Shown: positions 1 to 9,643 of the stretch, piece by piece | Position numbering within the stretch: position 1 is the stretch's first letter | Layout of the letters: each line of letters opens with the position of its first letter | Assembly: GCF_001424585.1 (NCBI RefSeq) | Contig: NZ_LMPJ01000009.1 | Location: 182,212 to 246,211 of the forward strand | Length of the DNA stretch: 64,000 bases | Source: Chryseobacterium sp. Leaf180 | Lineage (GTDB): Bacteria > Bacteroidota > Bacteroidia > Flavobacteriales > Weeksellaceae | Reading direction: 5' to 3' | Made by a program: the position numbers and the translations under genes | Notes under the pieces: generated by a model | What the model saw: the letters and a program-made list of their open reading frames with translations, nothing else | Database searches by the model: none | What the model was told of the DNA's origin: nothing

Positions 1-468
1 GTTCTTTCTCTAATTAACTCTCTTTCATATTCAGCTAAAGAAGCCATGAGATTCAAAAATAGTCGTCCATTAATAGTTGAAGTATCTACTCCATCCACAA
101 GACCTTTTATTATAATTCCTTTATCACTCAAACTTAAAACAAGATCAATAATATTTTTTAGACTTCTACCTAACCGGTCAAGTCGCCAAACATAAAGTTC
201 GTCACCGTATTATAATTCCTTTATCACTCAAACTTAAAACAAGATCAATAATATTTTTTAGACTTCTACCTAACCGGTCAAGTCGCCAAACATAAAGTTC
301 GTCACCTTCCCTAAACTGTTCAATCATCTTGTCAAGCTCAGGACGATTTTTTTTTGCACCTGAAATTTTCTCCTGATAAATTTTCTCACAACCTGCTTTT
401 TCTAAAGCTTCAATTTGCAGATCTAAATTTTGGTCTTTGGTTGAAACTCGGGCATATCCTATTTTCAT
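1..468 (-). pseudogene. Serine recombinase (resolvase/invertase family), frameshifted and cut by window edge
   Basis: The first 88 residues form the catalytic domain of a small serine recombinase: the start MKIGYARVST puts the nucleophile at Ser9, and the later VWRLDRLGRS stretch carries the conserved arginines. The frame then stops at 202-204. Immediately downstream, in a shifted frame, bases 107 to 1 encode KGLVDGVDTSTINGRLFLNL and then MASLAEYERELIRER, the normal continuation of this family, and remain open to the window edge. The break is caused by a 99-bp segment present twice with one extra G between copies, a shift of 100 bp. Such enzymes cut and rejoin DNA at short sites for inversion or resolution. 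As read, only a truncated product lacking the long helix and DNA-binding domain can be made. An assembly error is an alternative. Confidence 0.85.
108..306. repeat. 99-bp perfect direct repeat inside the recombinase gene
   Basis: Bases 108-206 and 208-306 are identical over 99 bp and separated by a single G at 207. The period of 100 bp shifts the reading frame by one. Removing one copy plus the G rejoins the upstream and downstream recombinase frames exactly, which shows that the duplication is secondary. Confidence 0.95.
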
Positions 469-937
469 ATTCTGTTATATTAAACTCACTGCATGCAAAT
501 TTATGACACTTTGTTTTGTGATACGGGATTTTGAGAAAATTATTCGAAATAATAGCATTCAAGAATCTACATTTTTCAAAATCTCAATAAACTACCGTTT
601 TCAATCACATATATGAACGTAAATTTAATTCACAAATATTTCGTGATATTGAATTTTCGAACCACTTAGGTTCAAAACCGATAAATTTAGTTCACATTTT
701 CGTTAGCAAAAACAATTAGTTTTGGTGTTATTTTAACTAAATATACTGTGAAAAAATACTGATGCAAAACTACTACCTATTTAGTAAAAATATAAGTACT
801 TCTACAGTCCAAAAAAAAGCTTACTTAATAATAAGCGATATATATTGTTTCCTGTAAAGTCCTTTATACAAAGCAATTTCAGAACTTATCCTTATTTTGC
901 AGAATCATTTTCCTGCCGTCTCCATCGATGTTGATCA
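469..937. other. Gene-poor AT-rich intergenic region
   Basis: No convincing coding frame on either strand. A possible Bacteroidota -7 box, TAAATTTG, lies on the minus strand at 503-496, 28 bases before the recombinase start; no TTG -33 element is seen at the usual spacing. Nothing else was recognised. Confidence 0.5.
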
Positions 938-966
938 CAAAAAAACCGCCTCAAAGATGAGGCGGT
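938..966 (-). terminator. Rho-independent terminator of the T9SS cargo gene
   Basis: An 8-bp stem (ACCGCCTC at 945-952 with GAGGCGGT at 959-966) with a 6-base loop. On the minus strand it is followed by a run of T (939-945), placed 24 bases after the end of the upstream coding region. Confidence 0.85.
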
Positions 967-989
967 AGTTTACATAAAAAGTTTTCTTT

Positions 990-3900
990 TTATTTTTTAA
1001 TCACTTTAACGGACTGTTTAGTACCGTCATTCATATTCATTACTACGATATACATTCCTGAGCTTAATTCAGAAAGCTGAAGTGTAGCAGAAGGTTTATC
1101 GAAAGTTCTTACTACTCTGCCAGCAATATCAACAATTGAAATTGTTTTTACATTTTTAATATCAGAGATATTTAAAACATCAGAGAATGGGTTTGGATAT
1201 AATGTAATCTTCTCTTTTTTATCTGACTCTTGAGTACTTAGTGATCCGCAAGACTGAATTACAGAAATGGAGAAATCTCCCATCTGAGCTGCAGAATAAC
1301 TTGTTAAAAGAACATAATATGTAGTACCTGCCACACCTGTGAAAGTTAAGGTAGAGGCATTATTTAAGGTTGACGTACAGCCAGCGTCTGCGTAACCAAC
1401 GCCTAACGTATTTGCAAAGCATGTTAACGCCGCACATGAACCTGTATATACTCTAAGATACGTATCAAATTTAGACCCACATGCATCAATTGTAATTGCT
1501 CCATTCTGTGTCGCCGTAACTGAGTACCATACCCCTTTGTAACTAGCGGTGGTTGTAGTTCCTCCACATGTTGAGGAAGGCAATGTTTCGTCCTGAGCAA
1601 GTGCGTTGTTACCCTGCACTGTGCCATTACAAGTGATAGCCGTTGCAGTAGCACATGTATCGTTAACAACTGCCGCTGGTGTTGTCACACAAATCTGAAA
1701 ATTAGAAGTTGTGGAAGCTGTTGCTGTAGATGAGTAGACTCTAACATAATATGTCTGTCCAACTGTTAAAGTTGAAAGTAAGATGTTTGAATTCCCGTAC
1801 GCTCCTGCATAACACGCCACTGCAGATAAACTTCCGCAAGCACCGGAATACACCTGTGTTGTGGTTGCATTATCAGAATATAAAGTCGTTACCAAATGAT
1901 TGGCAGACGTCGCTACAAATGAATACCATACATCATCATTAATGCCTGTAGCAGAACACGTAGGCACCGTCCCTGTACTTTGGGTAGCACTTACTGTAGA
2001 ACCACTAACCAATGCCGTACATACAGCAGTACTACTTACAGTGAGACTGACAGCCCCTGAACAATCATCATTTGCTGGCGGAGGCGGAGGCGTACCAATG
2101 CAAATATTAAAGTTATTCGCGTATAAAGCCGTACCATTGGCGTTTGAATTATATACCCTAACATAATAGGTATTCCCAACCGTTAATCCAGTAATAGGTG
2201 TATTTACTGAAGTTCCACATGCAGTATTCGTCAGTGTTCCGCATGTTCCACTAAATACCTGAGTGTACAAAGATGAAGATGTTGCTGAACCAACCGATGT
2301 AACATTTGACAAAATGACCTGGTGTGATACACTAGTAGCTACAAATTTATACCAAACATCATCATCTGCAGTACCTGTACACGGGGTAACTGCTGTATTT
2401 GAATTGGTAGCAGATAAAGTAGTTCCTACAATAGGATTGGTACATGTAAGACTTGCTGAAGGAATGATCGCTACCGCAGCTGCACATTCGTCATTAGATG
2501 GTGCAGCCGGCAATGTTCCGATGCAGATATCAAAAGTGTTTGCGTATGTAGCTGTTCCTATATTAGATTCAGAATTATAAACACGAACAAAATATGTTTG
2601 TCCGGCCGTCAATCCACTTAAATTTGTAAAAGAAGCCGTCGATGTGATACACGTTGTACTTACTAAATTACCACAAGTTCCGCTGAAGACCTGAGCATAT
2701 AACGAAGTAGAAGATGTCGATCCTGCCGTTACAATATTTTTGAGAGCTAACGTGTGTGATGTGGTCGTTGCTATAAATTTATACCAAACATCATCATCCG
2801 GTGTTCCGGTACATGCACCCACAGATATTCCTGAAGGAGATGCACCAACAGTAGTACCTGATGTTACAGCTCCACAATTGTTATCTGCGTTTACCGTTAA
2901 AGTTGTCGCAGCAGAACACTCGTCATTTGATGGTGCCGCAGGTGCAGTACTCACGCAAATATTAAAGCTCGCAAAAGCATTTGGAGTAGATGAATATGTA
3001 TAGACTCTCACATAGTAAGTTTGCCCCACAGTCAGTCCATACGCTGTATTAGAATTATCATCTGAGCACAGTACACTTGTCATTGTTCCGCAGCTTCCAG
3101 ACAAAACCTGAAAGTACATATCTGTTGTAGAGGTACTACCTGTAGACACTACATTTGAGATTGTAATGTAATGATTTGAAGATGTCGCAGTAAATTTATA
3201 CCAAACATCGTCATTTGGTGTACCAAAACAAGGTGTAGCAGCCATCGACTGTGTTGCACCAAGCGTGTTACCAGGAGTCGTTGCTGTACATGCAGCTGCC
3301 GGATTTACGGTAAGCGTAACCGCATTGGAGCATTCGTCATTAGCAGGCGCCGCCACAGTAGTGGTAAAACTTCTTTCTGTACATCCTGTCGAAACTACAG
3401 TTCCATTGTAGGCTGTGATTGTATAATAATACGTTGTAGAAGGATTAAGCTGCTGGGCCGCCGTCAATGTATACGTTGTAATATTACCAACATCAAAATT
3501 ATTTAAGATATTAACAGAGCCAGCTGAAGTCCCGATACTTAATCGATATCCTTGTGCACCACTTACAGCGCCCCATGTAAATGTCGTTCTCAATGGCATA
3601 TTCGCTTGCGCAGCAGTAGGTGCACTTACGGATGGACATGTAAGAGTGGCAGAAGTTGTAAAGGTACGTTCTGAACATCCAGAAGAGACACCAGCAGCGT
3701 TGGAAGCATAAACAGTATAGTAATATTGAGTATTGAAATTCAATGACGAATTTAAAGTGTAAGATGTTGCGATACCAACATCCTGCATATTGAGTATGTT
3801 CGTACCACCAGCAGTAGTACCAACACTTATTTTATAGGAAGAAGCAAAGTTCGATGCCGCCCAAGAAATCGTAGGCACCACAGAAACTCCGGTTGCTGCC

Positions 3901-4532
3901 GCTGCAGGTGTTGAAACTACCGGACATGCAGGTATTGATGCGGGAGTCAATCCTATTAATGTCGCTGCAGATTTTGTCGTAGTTCTTGTGCCCACTGTTG
4001 GACTAGCAGGATCCGGATTTACAGTGTCACTACGAAGATATATACAGCTGTTTGAAGGTCCGGTAAAAGTATAGAACCTATTACTTGATGCTGTGAAGTC
4101 TGGGGTATTCTCGTCAACAGCGATAACAAGGTTATCAACGTTATTGTATGCAAAAGGGGACGCGAAAGTTACCGTCACTTCACCATTTACTACATTTACA
4201 ATACCCGAAAAAACCTGTGTCATCGCGCTTAGCGGAATCCAATCGGATGTATCTGAAAAACTCGTTTTTGAGGTCAGACCTGCGTAAACGACCCAGTCAT
4301 TAGACTTACTTATATCTGCATTGGCAGGCAAGTAAAATTTTATCCCAGTAATACTGCCTGCAGCAGAAGCATTTATTTCACTTTTAGTGAAAATCTGCTG
4401 AGTATAATTAAACCCATAATTTACATCAACTGGAGAAATACCCCCTTGCGCACTTCCGGTACCAAGGGTAACCTGCGCATTCAGTATCGTGGCCATCAGA
4501 AAAAAGAGACACGATAATAGATTTTTTTTCAT
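990..4532 (-). CDS. Large secreted repeat protein with fibronectin-like domains and T9SS type A sorting domain
   Basis: An 1180-residue exported protein. It starts with a classical signal peptide (MKKNLLSCLFFLMATILNAQ). Residues 200-390 contain two fibronectin III-like modules, each ending in a CxERxFTT motif. From about residue 394 there are five modules beginning NDECS/NDTCA (near 394, 534, 678, 820 and 953), four of them with the DDVWYKF/DDVWYSF and GQTYYVRVY signatures. Residues 1108-1180 are a type A C-terminal domain (LYPNPFSD, SGMYIVVM, ending KVIKK), which directs export through the type IX secretion system encoded at 43.7-50.6 kb and cleavage by the PorU sortase. It is probably a cell-surface or released adhesin-like or carbohydrate-binding protein, but no catalytic motif was seen. 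It has its own terminator. Confidence 0.85.
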   Translation of the reverse strand: MKKNLLSCLFFLMATILNAQVTLGTGSAQGGISPVDVNYGFNYTQQIFTKSEINASAAGSITGIKFYLPANADISKSNDWVVYAGLTSKTSFSDTSDWIPLSAMTQVFSGIVNVVNGEVTVTFASPFAYNNVDNLVIAVDENTPDFTASSNRFYTFTGPSNSCIYLRSDTVNPDPASPTVGTRTTTKSAATLIGLTPASIPACPVVSTPAAAATGVSVVPTISWAASNFASSYKISVGTTAGGTNILNMQDVGIATSYTLNSSLNFNTQYYYTVYASNAAGVSSGCSERTFTTSATLTCPSVSAPTAAQANMPLRTTFTWGAVSGAQGYRLSIGTSAGSVNILNNFDVGNITTYTLTAAQQLNPSTTYYYTITAYNGTVVSTGCTERSFTTTVAAPANDECSNAVTLTVNPAAACTATTPGNTLGATQSMAATPCFGTPNDDVWYKFTATSSNHYITISNVVSTGSTSTTDMYFQVLSGSCGTMTSVLCSDDNSNTAYGLTVGQTYYVRVYTYSSTPNAFASFNICVSTAPAAPSNDECSAATTLTVNADNNCGAVTSGTTVGASPSGISVGACTGTPDDDVWYKFIATTTSHTLALKNIVTAGSTSSTSLYAQVFSGTCGNLVSTTCITSTASFTNLSGLTAGQTYFVRVYNSESNIGTATYANTFDICIGTLPAAPSNDECAAAVAIIPSASLTCTNPIVGTTLSATNSNTAVTPCTGTADDDVWYKFVATSVSHQVILSNVTSVGSATSSSLYTQVFSGTCGTLTNTACGTSVNTPITGLTVGNTYYVRVYNSNANGTALYANNFNICIGTPPPPPANDDCSGAVSLTVSSTAVCTALVSGSTVSATQSTGTVPTCSATGINDDVWYSFVATSANHLVTTLYSDNATTTQVYSGACGSLSAVACYAGAYGNSNILLSTLTVGQTYYVRVYSSTATASTTSNFQICVTTPAAVVNDTCATATAITCNGTVQGNNALAQDETLPSSTCGGTTTTASYKGVWYSVTATQNGAITIDACGSKFDTYLRVYTGSCAALTCFANTLGVGYADAGCTSTLNNASTLTFTGVAGTTYYVLLTSYSAAQMGDFSISVIQSCGSLSTQESDKKEKITLYPNPFSDVLNISDIKNVKTISIVDIAGRVVRTFDKPSATLQLSELSSGMYIVVMNMNDGTKQSVKVIKK
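1640..3360 (-). repeat. Four to five degenerate internal repeats of about 425 bp in the T9SS cargo gene
   Basis: The NDECS-start modules recur at nucleotides near 3350, 2930, 2500, 2075 and 1665, roughly 405-430 bp apart. They encode the same order of motifs: NDECS, TPCxGTxDDDVWYKF, QVxSGxCG and TxGxTYYVRVY. The copies are diverged at DNA level, so this is an old duplication, not a recent expansion. Confidence 0.8.
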
Positions 4533-4810
4533 AATTAAAATATTAAAATTCAGCAGTAATATTACTAAATTTCAATATTAAAATTATCAAATTCTTAAGA
4601 ATTATTAAATACACTTGACTAATTCATAATATAAGGTATTATTGAAAGCAAAAATTATATAGAATTATTTAATTATCAATAAACCTTATGCTATATTGTC
4701 TACCATTTTAGCAGACTTTAGAGAAATAATTTACAAATCTGGAAATAAAAAAAATATAATTATTTATGTTTTAGTGATAAATCTAACCTATCTGGATCCA
4801 AATCTTTTTA

Positions 4811-7800
4811 TCAATTCAGATAAAACTCATATTTCTTCAGCAACTGGATCTCTTTAATCAGATTTTCGTTCACAGAAACCGAGTACCGCATCGACTGAAG
4901 CTCGATGTGCGCATCTTCTTCCAGACTTTTTATGAGGAATTTGAATTTTTGTGATCCTTTATTATCATCCAGAACATGACGGAAAAACTCCAGATCTTCC
5001 GGCCGGAAATCCATCACATCCATCACCAAAGAAATGCTTTTTGCGAATTTATCAAATGCTTCCTGCAATTCGATCACTTCGGTGACGTTCACGAAAACGC
5101 GGCCATCTTTTACCTGCGCAAATTTTATTTTTAGAATCACAAAACGCTGCACTTCCAGCTTTTCTTTCAGTTTCATATAATCGCGGTCGCCCAGTCTGAA
5201 AGAATACGATCCCGAATAATCTTCCAGGGTAAGAAATGCGACTTTTTCACCGCTTTTAAAACCGTCTTTCACCACGTATTCAGTGATCAAACCGGCGACG
5301 GTATATTCTTTTCCGCTGCCGCCATTTTCGCGTTCTTTCTGGAGCGTCTTCCAGTCTTTTTTCTTCTCTTCAAAAAGTTCTGCCGGCTTATTGGCAAACG
5401 CCTGATCTTTACAGGCATCTACTTCATCCAGATTCAGAAACCCAAAATTACCTTTTGGTTCTGCTTTTTTCACCGTTTCTTCTATGATTTCTTCTTCACC
5501 TGCAACTAAATCGTCGGCAACAATTTCGGTAAGATCAACCAATTCTTCCAGATCCTGCGCTTCGATAACAGGGATTTCTGCGATGGTAATTTTTTCTTCT
5601 TCGTCTTTTTCCAAAACCGATTTTTTGGAGAGTTTTCCCTGCATAAATTCAAAATGAAATTTGAACTCATCCAGCGGATGTGCAGAAAGATAGAAACCGA
5701 TGATTTCCTTTTCCTTATTTAATTTGTGCATATTCGGCCATTCCGGGCAAGGTGCGAGTTTTGGCTGCTCGATCTGAACCTCATCAGCAAAATCGGCAAA
5801 CAGAGAATTTTCCATCTCATTTTTACTCTCCTGAAAACTCTGCCCATAGCGAATTAACCTTTCAATATTTGTTCTGCCCGCCATGTCAATATCAAAATAC
5901 TGTCCGCGGTGATACATTTTAAATTCGTCAAAAGCGCCTGCCAAAACCAAACTTTCTGCCACTCTTTTATTCATCTGAGACGGCAGAATTCTTTCGAAAA
6001 AGTCATAGATATTTTTAAATCTTCCGTTGGCTCTTTCTTTCGTAATTGCCTCACTCGGCCCTTCCCCGATTCCTTTTATTGCACCGAGACCAAAGCGAAT
6101 CTGGCCTTTTTCATTCACCGAAAATTTATACTGCGATTCATTCACATCAGGCCCCAAAACATCCACACCAATACTTTTGCAGTCTTCCATAAACATGGTG
6201 ATCGACTCGGTATTGTTGATGTTGTTGCTCATCACACTCGCCATATATTCTGCCGGAAAATTAGCTTTCAGATATGCGGTCTGATAAGCGATCAACGCAT
6301 AGCAGGTCGAGTGAGATTTGTTGAAAGCATATTCTGCAAAGGCTTCCCAGTCTTTCCAGATTTTGTTGAGTTTTACCTCATCCAGATTGTTGGCTTTACC
6401 ACCGTTCAAAAATTTCGGGAACATTTTATCCAGCGTCGGGCGGTCTTTTTTCCCCATCGCTTTTCTCAATGTATCGGCTTCACCTTTGGTAAAATTCGCC
6501 AGTTTCTGCGAAAGCAGCATTACCTGCTCCTGATACACTGTAATGCCGTAGGTTTCCTGTAAATATTCTTCAGTCTCGTCGAGATCATAAATAATTTCTT
6601 CGATACCGTGTTTCCGGTTGATGAAGTTTGGAATATATTTAATCGGTCCCGGACGGTACAGCGCGTTCATGGCAATCAGATCCGCAAAAACCGTTGGCTT
6701 CAGTTCGCGCATGTATTTCTGCATTCCCGGACTTTCATACTGGAAAATCCCCACCGTTCTTCCCTCTTTAAATAGCTGGTATGTTTTGGTATCATCCAGC
6801 GGAATATCATCCGGATTGATGTCAATATTATGTCTTGATTTTACGAGTTTCAAAGCATCTTTAATAATGGTCAGCGTACGCAAACCCAGAAAGTCCATTT
6901 TCAGAAGTCCCGCACTTTCCGCGACTGAGTTGTCGAACTGAGAGACCAGAATATCGGCATCTTTTGCGGCAATCGTCACAGGAACCAAGTTGCTCACATC
7001 TTCCGGCGTGATAATCACTCCACAAGCATGAATTCCTGTATTTCGGATACAGCCTTCCATTTTCATGGCACTTTCGAGAACATCATGACGCGGATCTTCA
7101 GGATTATTGAGAACATATTTCATCTCATCTACCAGCATCTGATCTTCCGGTTTCAGCTTATCATATTTAGATAAAGCCTTTGCGATATTCATTCCCGGTG
7201 TCGAAGGAATCAGTTTTGCGATGTTATTCGTATCTGGAATTGGCAAATCCAAAACTCTTCCTGCATCTTTGATCGCCGATTTTCCACCCAAAACCGAGTA
7301 TGTAATAATCTGCGCTACCTGATTTTTACCGTATTTTTCAACAACCCATTTGATGATTTTATCTCTTCCTTCATCATCAAAATCGATATCGATATCGGGC
7401 ATCGAAACCCTTTCCGGATTCAGAAAACGCTCAAAAAGCAAATCGTATTTAATAGGATCCACGTTGGTAATTCCGATGCAGTAGGCAACCGCAGAACCTG
7501 CGGCCGATCCACGTCCCGGACCCACCCAAACACCCATATTACGCGCTTCATTACAGAAATCCTGCACGATGAGGAAATATCCTGGATAACCGGTATTTGC
7601 CACGACTTCGAGTTCAAAATCGAGACGTTCTTTTATTTCAGGTGTAATCCCGGTCTCAGCGTACCGTTTTTTGGCGCCTTCAAAAGTAAGATGTGTCAGA
7701 TACGCCATTTCACCGCGTTTACCGCCATCTGCTTCATCTTCAGCATGAATAAATTCTGCAGGAATATCAAATTTTGGAAGCAAAACATCGCGTTTCAAAG

Positions 7801-9478
7801 TATAGGGTTTAAACTTCGCCGTAAACTCGTCGTATGCCTCAAAAGCATCAGGATACGTCAAAAATGCTTCTTTTATTTCATCTGAATTTTTAATATAATA
7901 TTCGCCTGTTGCCAGACCTTTTCTCTTGCCAAAACCTTTACCGACCGGTGTTGAAAGCTTTTCACCGTCTTTGATACAGCTTACGATATCCTGAATACTG
8001 ACATCATCTTTTCCGGTGTAAAAAGTTTCATTCTGTGCTAAAATCTTCACCTCATATTTATCGGCAAAATGCAGCAATACATCATTTAAATGCTCTTCTT
8101 CCGGCAGTTTATGATTCTGAATCTGTACATAAAAATCATCCTGAAAAGTTTCTTTCCACCATCTGAAAAGCTCCTCACCTTTCTGCTCACCGGTATTCAA
8201 AACCGCATCCGGAATGTCGCCGTTAATGCCCGAAGTGAGCGCGATCAGTCCTTCCTTATATTCAGCAATCATTTCGCGGCTGATTCTCGGTACGCCAAAA
8301 TAAAATCCTTTCAGAAAACCGATGCTGGAAAGTTTTGCCAAATTTTTATAGCCGTTAAAATCTTTTGCCAGCAAAACCACCTGCGTTCTGCGGTCGGGAT
8401 CATCTTTTGTAAACTGTTTCTGTTCCGGACGGTCTGAAATATAAAATTCACAACCAACCACCGGAATCAGAGGTTCGGAAACCGGTTCTTTATCATTAAA
8501 ATCAGTTCCGCTTTCTTGGGCTTCCTGTTTTTTATCTAAAAATTCTTTATGCTTTTTCGCACGGTCTGCGTTGGCAGATTCTACTGCCGAAACAAATTTG
8601 AAAGCACCCATCATGTTCCCCAAATCCACTATTCCTACCGCCGGAAAGTGGTCTTCGGTTGCTTTTTTAATTAAATCGCCGATGCTTGAAGTCGCCGAAA
8701 GTGTAGAAAAAACACTGTGGTTATTAAAATTAAAATATCTTCCAAGATCGACATCATCGATGCTGCCAACATCCGTCTGCTTTTTCTTGCTGTTGAAATC
8801 CGCAACCTGCCTTCTGATAATAATACTGAACGGTCTGATCGGATCCGGATGCAAGGTTTTGAAATACGTGAGCTGATCTTCAGAAATTTTTAAAACTTCA
8901 GAGGGAATAATCCCGATACGCATCATTTCGAAAAAAACCTGCGCTGTCGCATTTACATCAGCTGCGGCATTATGCGCTTCATCAAACTTATGTCCGTAAA
9001 GCTTTTCGTAGAGTTCTTCAAGTTTTGGAGATTTGTATTTTCCGCCTCTTCCGCCACCAAGCTGACAATATTCGGTTCCCAAAATCATGGTATCGGCTTT
9101 TGGCTTTTCCTGAAGATTGTCTTTAATATTTTTCCGGTACATTTCTGCACCTACGATATTGTAATCAAACTCCACGTTATGGCCAGAAACTACTCTTACA
9201 CGTTCTAAAACCTGAGCAAATTCCATTAAAACCTCATGCAGATCACGCCCCTCTTCCTGTGCGATTCTCGTGGTAATCCCGTGAATTCTTGCGGCATTAA
9301 AAGGAATATCATAGCCTTCAGGTTTAATAATATAATCCTGATTTTCTACAAGCGTACCGTCATCATCATGCAGCTGCCAGGCGATCTGTACCATTCTTGG
9401 CCAGTTATCGGAATCTGAAAGCGGTGCGTTGAAATTCTTTGGTAAACCTGTGGTTTCGGTATCAAAAACTAAATACAT
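4811..9478 (-). CDS. dnaE: DNA polymerase III alpha subunit with N-terminal DnaQ-type exonuclease domain
   Basis: A 1555-residue replicative polymerase. Residues 1-190 are a DEDDh 3'-5' exonuclease (FDTETTGLP, GHNVEFDYN, and HNAAADVNAT for the last His and Asp), so proofreading is fused to the polymerase. A PHP-type domain follows (about 245-560). The polymerase core contains GPGRGSAAGS and the catalytic acidic motif PDIDIDFDD near residue 697, then the HhH region and an OB fold near 1389. In the PHP domain several usual metal ligands are changed: NHS in place of HxH, VDLGN in place of TDHGN, and NETFY in place of NDxHY. That domain is therefore probably not a nuclease. E. coli DnaE is about 1160 residues; the extra length is mainly the exonuclease and an acidic insertion before the OB fold. 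Confidence 0.95.
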   Translation of the reverse strand: MYLVFDTETTGLPKNFNAPLSDSDNWPRMVQIAWQLHDDDGTLVENQDYIIKPEGYDIPFNAARIHGITTRIAQEEGRDLHEVLMEFAQVLERVRVVSGHNVEFDYNIVGAEMYRKNIKDNLQEKPKADTMILGTEYCQLGGGRGGKYKSPKLEELYEKLYGHKFDEAHNAAADVNATAQVFFEMMRIGIIPSEVLKISEDQLTYFKTLHPDPIRPFSIIIRRQVADFNSKKKQTDVGSIDDVDLGRYFNFNNHSVFSTLSATSSIGDLIKKATEDHFPAVGIVDLGNMMGAFKFVSAVESANADRAKKHKEFLDKKQEAQESGTDFNDKEPVSEPLIPVVGCEFYISDRPEQKQFTKDDPDRRTQVVLLAKDFNGYKNLAKLSSIGFLKGFYFGVPRISREMIAEYKEGLIALTSGINGDIPDAVLNTGEQKGEELFRWWKETFQDDFYVQIQNHKLPEEEHLNDVLLHFADKYEVKILAQNETFYTGKDDVSIQDIVSCIKDGEKLSTPVGKGFGKRKGLATGEYYIKNSDEIKEAFLTYPDAFEAYDEFTAKFKPYTLKRDVLLPKFDIPAEFIHAEDEADGGKRGEMAYLTHLTFEGAKKRYAETGITPEIKERLDFELEVVANTGYPGYFLIVQDFCNEARNMGVWVGPGRGSAAGSAVAYCIGITNVDPIKYDLLFERFLNPERVSMPDIDIDFDDEGRDKIIKWVVEKYGKNQVAQIITYSVLGGKSAIKDAGRVLDLPIPDTNNIAKLIPSTPGMNIAKALSKYDKLKPEDQMLVDEMKYVLNNPEDPRHDVLESAMKMEGCIRNTGIHACGVIITPEDVSNLVPVTIAAKDADILVSQFDNSVAESAGLLKMDFLGLRTLTIIKDALKLVKSRHNIDINPDDIPLDDTKTYQLFKEGRTVGIFQYESPGMQKYMRELKPTVFADLIAMNALYRPGPIKYIPNFINRKHGIEEIIYDLDETEEYLQETYGITVYQEQVMLLSQKLANFTKGEADTLRKAMGKKDRPTLDKMFPKFLNGGKANNLDEVKLNKIWKDWEAFAEYAFNKSHSTCYALIAYQTAYLKANFPAEYMASVMSNNINNTESITMFMEDCKSIGVDVLGPDVNESQYKFSVNEKGQIRFGLGAIKGIGEGPSEAITKERANGRFKNIYDFFERILPSQMNKRVAESLVLAGAFDEFKMYHRGQYFDIDMAGRTNIERLIRYGQSFQESKNEMENSLFADFADEVQIEQPKLAPCPEWPNMHKLNKEKEIIGFYLSAHPLDEFKFHFEFMQGKLSKKSVLEKDEEEKITIAEIPVIEAQDLEELVDLTEIVADDLVAGEEEIIEETVKKAEPKGNFGFLNLDEVDACKDQAFANKPAELFEEKKKDWKTLQKERENGGSGKEYTVAGLITEYVVKDGFKSGEKVAFLTLEDYSGSYSFRLGDRDYMKLKEKLEVQRFVILKIKFAQVKDGRVFVNVTEVIELQEAFDKFAKSISLVMDVMDFRPEDLEFFRHVLDDNKGSQKFKFLIKSLEEDAHIELQSMRYSVSVNENLIKEIQLLKKYEFYLN

Positions 9479-9606
9479 ATCTCGTGAAAAGTTGAGGTGA
9501 AATGAGCAGGTAAAGTTACTTCAATTTTAAACTAAAAAAAAGCCGTTGAGGCGATTCTCTGCATCCAAAATATCGGTTTTGCGGAAAATGCAGTACATGC
9601 GAACGA

Positions 9607-9637
9607 TTGTTAGTGTTTTCTTTTTTGTTTATCTTTG
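9607..9637 (+). promoter_or_regulatory. Promoter of the E1 dehydrogenase gene
   Basis: TTG at 9607-9609, a 20-base spacer, then TATCTTTG at 9630-9637, matching the Bacteroidota -33/-7 consensus. The -7 box ends six bases before the ATG at 9644, so transcription should begin at or next to the start codon. Confidence 0.7.
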
Positions 9638-9643
9638 TCGACT

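Noticed and set aside
2263..3003. Open frames on the plus strand opposite the repetitive T9SS cargo gene
   Set aside because: They recur at the repeat period and mirror the real frame; no start signals or recognisable protein features.
5909..6562. 217-codon open frame on the plus strand within dnaE
   Set aside because: Antisense shadow of a strongly conserved dnaE region; composition is that of reversed codons and no domain is seen.
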